Of a stretch of DNA of 64,000 nucleotides, positions 62,683-64,000 are shown one piece after another. The stretch is from Siniperca chuatsi (lineage: Eukaryota; Chordata; Actinopteri; Centrarchiformes; Sinipercidae), in contig NC_058062.1 in NCBI RefSeq assembly GCF_020085105.1, forward strand, positions 1,822,001 to 1,886,000, written 5' to 3'. The translations under genes were made by a program, and so were the position numbers. The notes beneath the pieces were generated by a model, which was not told where the DNA came from, did not search any database, and was given only the letters and a program-made list of their open reading frames with translations. Numbering within the stretch: the first letter of the stretch is position 1; each line of letters starts with the position of its first letter.

Positions 62683-63588
62683 AGAACCAGAATCAGAAAT
62701 ACTTTATTGATCCCTGAAGGGAAACTCTTTGTTACAGCAGCTCGCCTTTACGTCAGTGCACACAGGAGAAAGTACTAGTAAACAATATGATACACTATAA
62801 AAACTATAATACAGGTCAGAAAATAAATGAAGTATCAGATGGGTATAAGTATAAGATAAACTAAGTGTGAAGTACCAAGTGGGTTTACCGGTTGATGATG
62901 ATAATACAGTATAATAATACAATGTAATAAAATAAGTAAGCAGAGGTGCATGTACTGTCGAGAGTAATAGAGGTATATAATATCAATAACAATAAATAAG
63001 AAAAACTAACATGGGAAAACTAATATTGCACCGGAGTATTAACACAGAATATTGCACAATTATCTCAAGTATTGCAGAGATGTTAATGATCAATGTCCAG
63101 TTTAGTGACTTCGGGTCATACAGACTGACACTTAGAGGGAGGAGTTAAAGAGTCTGATGGCCACAGGCAGGAAGGACTTCCTGTGGCGCTCTGTGGTGCA
63201 TTGTGGGGGGATGAGTCTTCCGCTGAAGGTGCTCCTTTGTTTGACCAGCACGTCATGGAGCGGGTGGGAGACGCTGTCCAAGATGGCGTGTAGTTTACCC
63301 AGCATCCTCCTCTCTGACACCACCGCCAGAGAGTCCAGCTCCGCCCCCACAATGTCACCGGCCTTACGGATCAGTTTGTTGAGTCTGTTGGCGTCCGCTA
63401 CCCTCAGCCTGCTGCCCCAGCATGCAACAGCATACAGGACAGCACTGGCCACCACAGACTCATAAAACATCTTCAGCATTGTCCGGCAGATGTTGAAGGA
63501 CCTCAGCCTCCTCAGGAAACAGAGGCGGCTCTGGCCCTTCCTGTAAACAGCTTGAGTGTTCTTGGTCCAGTCCAGTTTGTTATGCGCC
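62683..63588 (-). mobile_element. 5'-truncated CR1/Rex1-type LINE copy
   Basis: The minus strand encodes NKLDWTKNTQAVYRKGQSRL, then SVVASAVLYAVACWGSRLRV, to the stop at 63132. The 3' part ends with gatcaataaagtatttctga and ctgattctggttctg at 62683-62700. It is nearly identical to 22829-23804 on the other strand, with a few amino-acid changes (for example Ala for Val in VGAELDSLAV). The reading frame is uninterrupted over 150 codons, so it is a recent insertion. Confidence 0.87.
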
Positions 63589-63639
63589 GGCGAGTTAGCC
63601 GTAGACACAACAGACGCAGACAGTAACATTAAAAACTTG

Positions 63640-63900
63640 ACTAGATATGGAGAACAGCGATGGAGCGAGTCAAATCAGAAGTTGCCCTCGACATCCGAAA
63701 GTTTTCAGCGTCTTGGTGAAACTATTCACGTCACATTCCCAGCACTCCTGGCTTCGTCTACGCAGCCACACAGACCTCTGTCGTGAATTTGCAGCCATGA
63801 ACCCGCAAAAGGCCAAAATAACCAATTTTGCTCTCTTTCTCTTCGATCTTCTCCTCTTCAGCACCTGCTCGTTAATGTTACGGCTTCCATTACACAAACA
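63640..63900 (-). pseudogene. Possible PIF/Harbinger-type transposase N-terminal relic
   Basis: A minus-strand frame (63897-63670) reads NSRQRSVWLRRRSQECWECD, followed by VNSFT. This resembles the RSxWxRxRSQEWWDxxV..F segment near the start of Harbinger/HARBI1-like transposases of fish. It runs into a stop soon after, and the adjoining LINE copy lies just downstream. The family call rests on one short motif. Confidence 0.4.
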
Positions 63901-64000
63901 TTTTTAAATAAAAAGCGAAAATGCTTACTTCCTCCATAACCTCCCGAACTTTAGCGCAACAGCGTGCTGCATCTGATGTCATTGTTGTTGTTCTTTTGCG
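63901..64000. other. Right edge, no feature seen
   Basis: The last 100 bp contain an aagcgaaaatgcttacttcc stretch and a (ttg)n run at the end. It may continue the Harbinger-like relic beyond the window. Confidence 0.4.

Overview
The window is nuclear DNA of a ray-finned fish, most likely a percomorph teleost. The evidence is spliced vertebrate genes with GT-AG introns, AT-rich non-coding DNA, and typical teleost repeats: L2- and CR1/Rex1-type LINE tails, a Penelope-like element, hAT-type 'agtaaaagtac' elements, a TTAA-type MITE and a Tc1-like MITE. I see no prokaryotic operon, CRISPR array or viral genome.

Four genes lie on the minus strand. From the left edge: (1) a probable first coding exon of maz (MYC-associated zinc finger) at 968-1000, with the rest of the gene outside the window; (2) cdipt (phosphatidylinositol synthase), complete in six coding exons at 6133-10242; (3) taok2 (TAO kinase 2), 19 coding exons at 17395-35189, with a probable non-coding first exon and promoter near 42.1-42.5 kb; (4) an inducible-type hsp70 with one coding exon at 43851-45770, a 5'UTR intron, a TATA box and heat-shock elements. 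maz, cdipt and taok2 are neighbours in human 16p11.2, so the left two-thirds is a conserved synteny block. On the plus strand, 50891-58350 holds a complete six-exon trypsin-like serine protease with a signal peptide and a hydrophobic, probably GPI-anchoring, C-terminus.

The rest is introns, UTRs and mobile-element relics. The right end (58.4-64 kb) is mostly repeats. It includes a Penelope-like element with inverted terminal arms, a GIY-YIG endonuclease reading frame and a 13-bp target duplication, a 5'-truncated LINE copy almost identical to one in a taok2 intron, and a possible Harbinger-type transposase relic.

The points most worth checking are an apparent reading-frame break in a GGA/TCC microsatellite in the last taok2 exon; an immediate in-frame stop that blocks the read-through route to the membrane-anchored TAO2-alpha C-terminus known from mammals; the Penelope-like element; and a 54-bp collagen-like Gly-Pro-Pro minisatellite. 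I found no convincing new multi-gene system. Gene products are unrelated in pathway: lipid synthesis, MAP3K signalling, protein folding and extracellular proteolysis.
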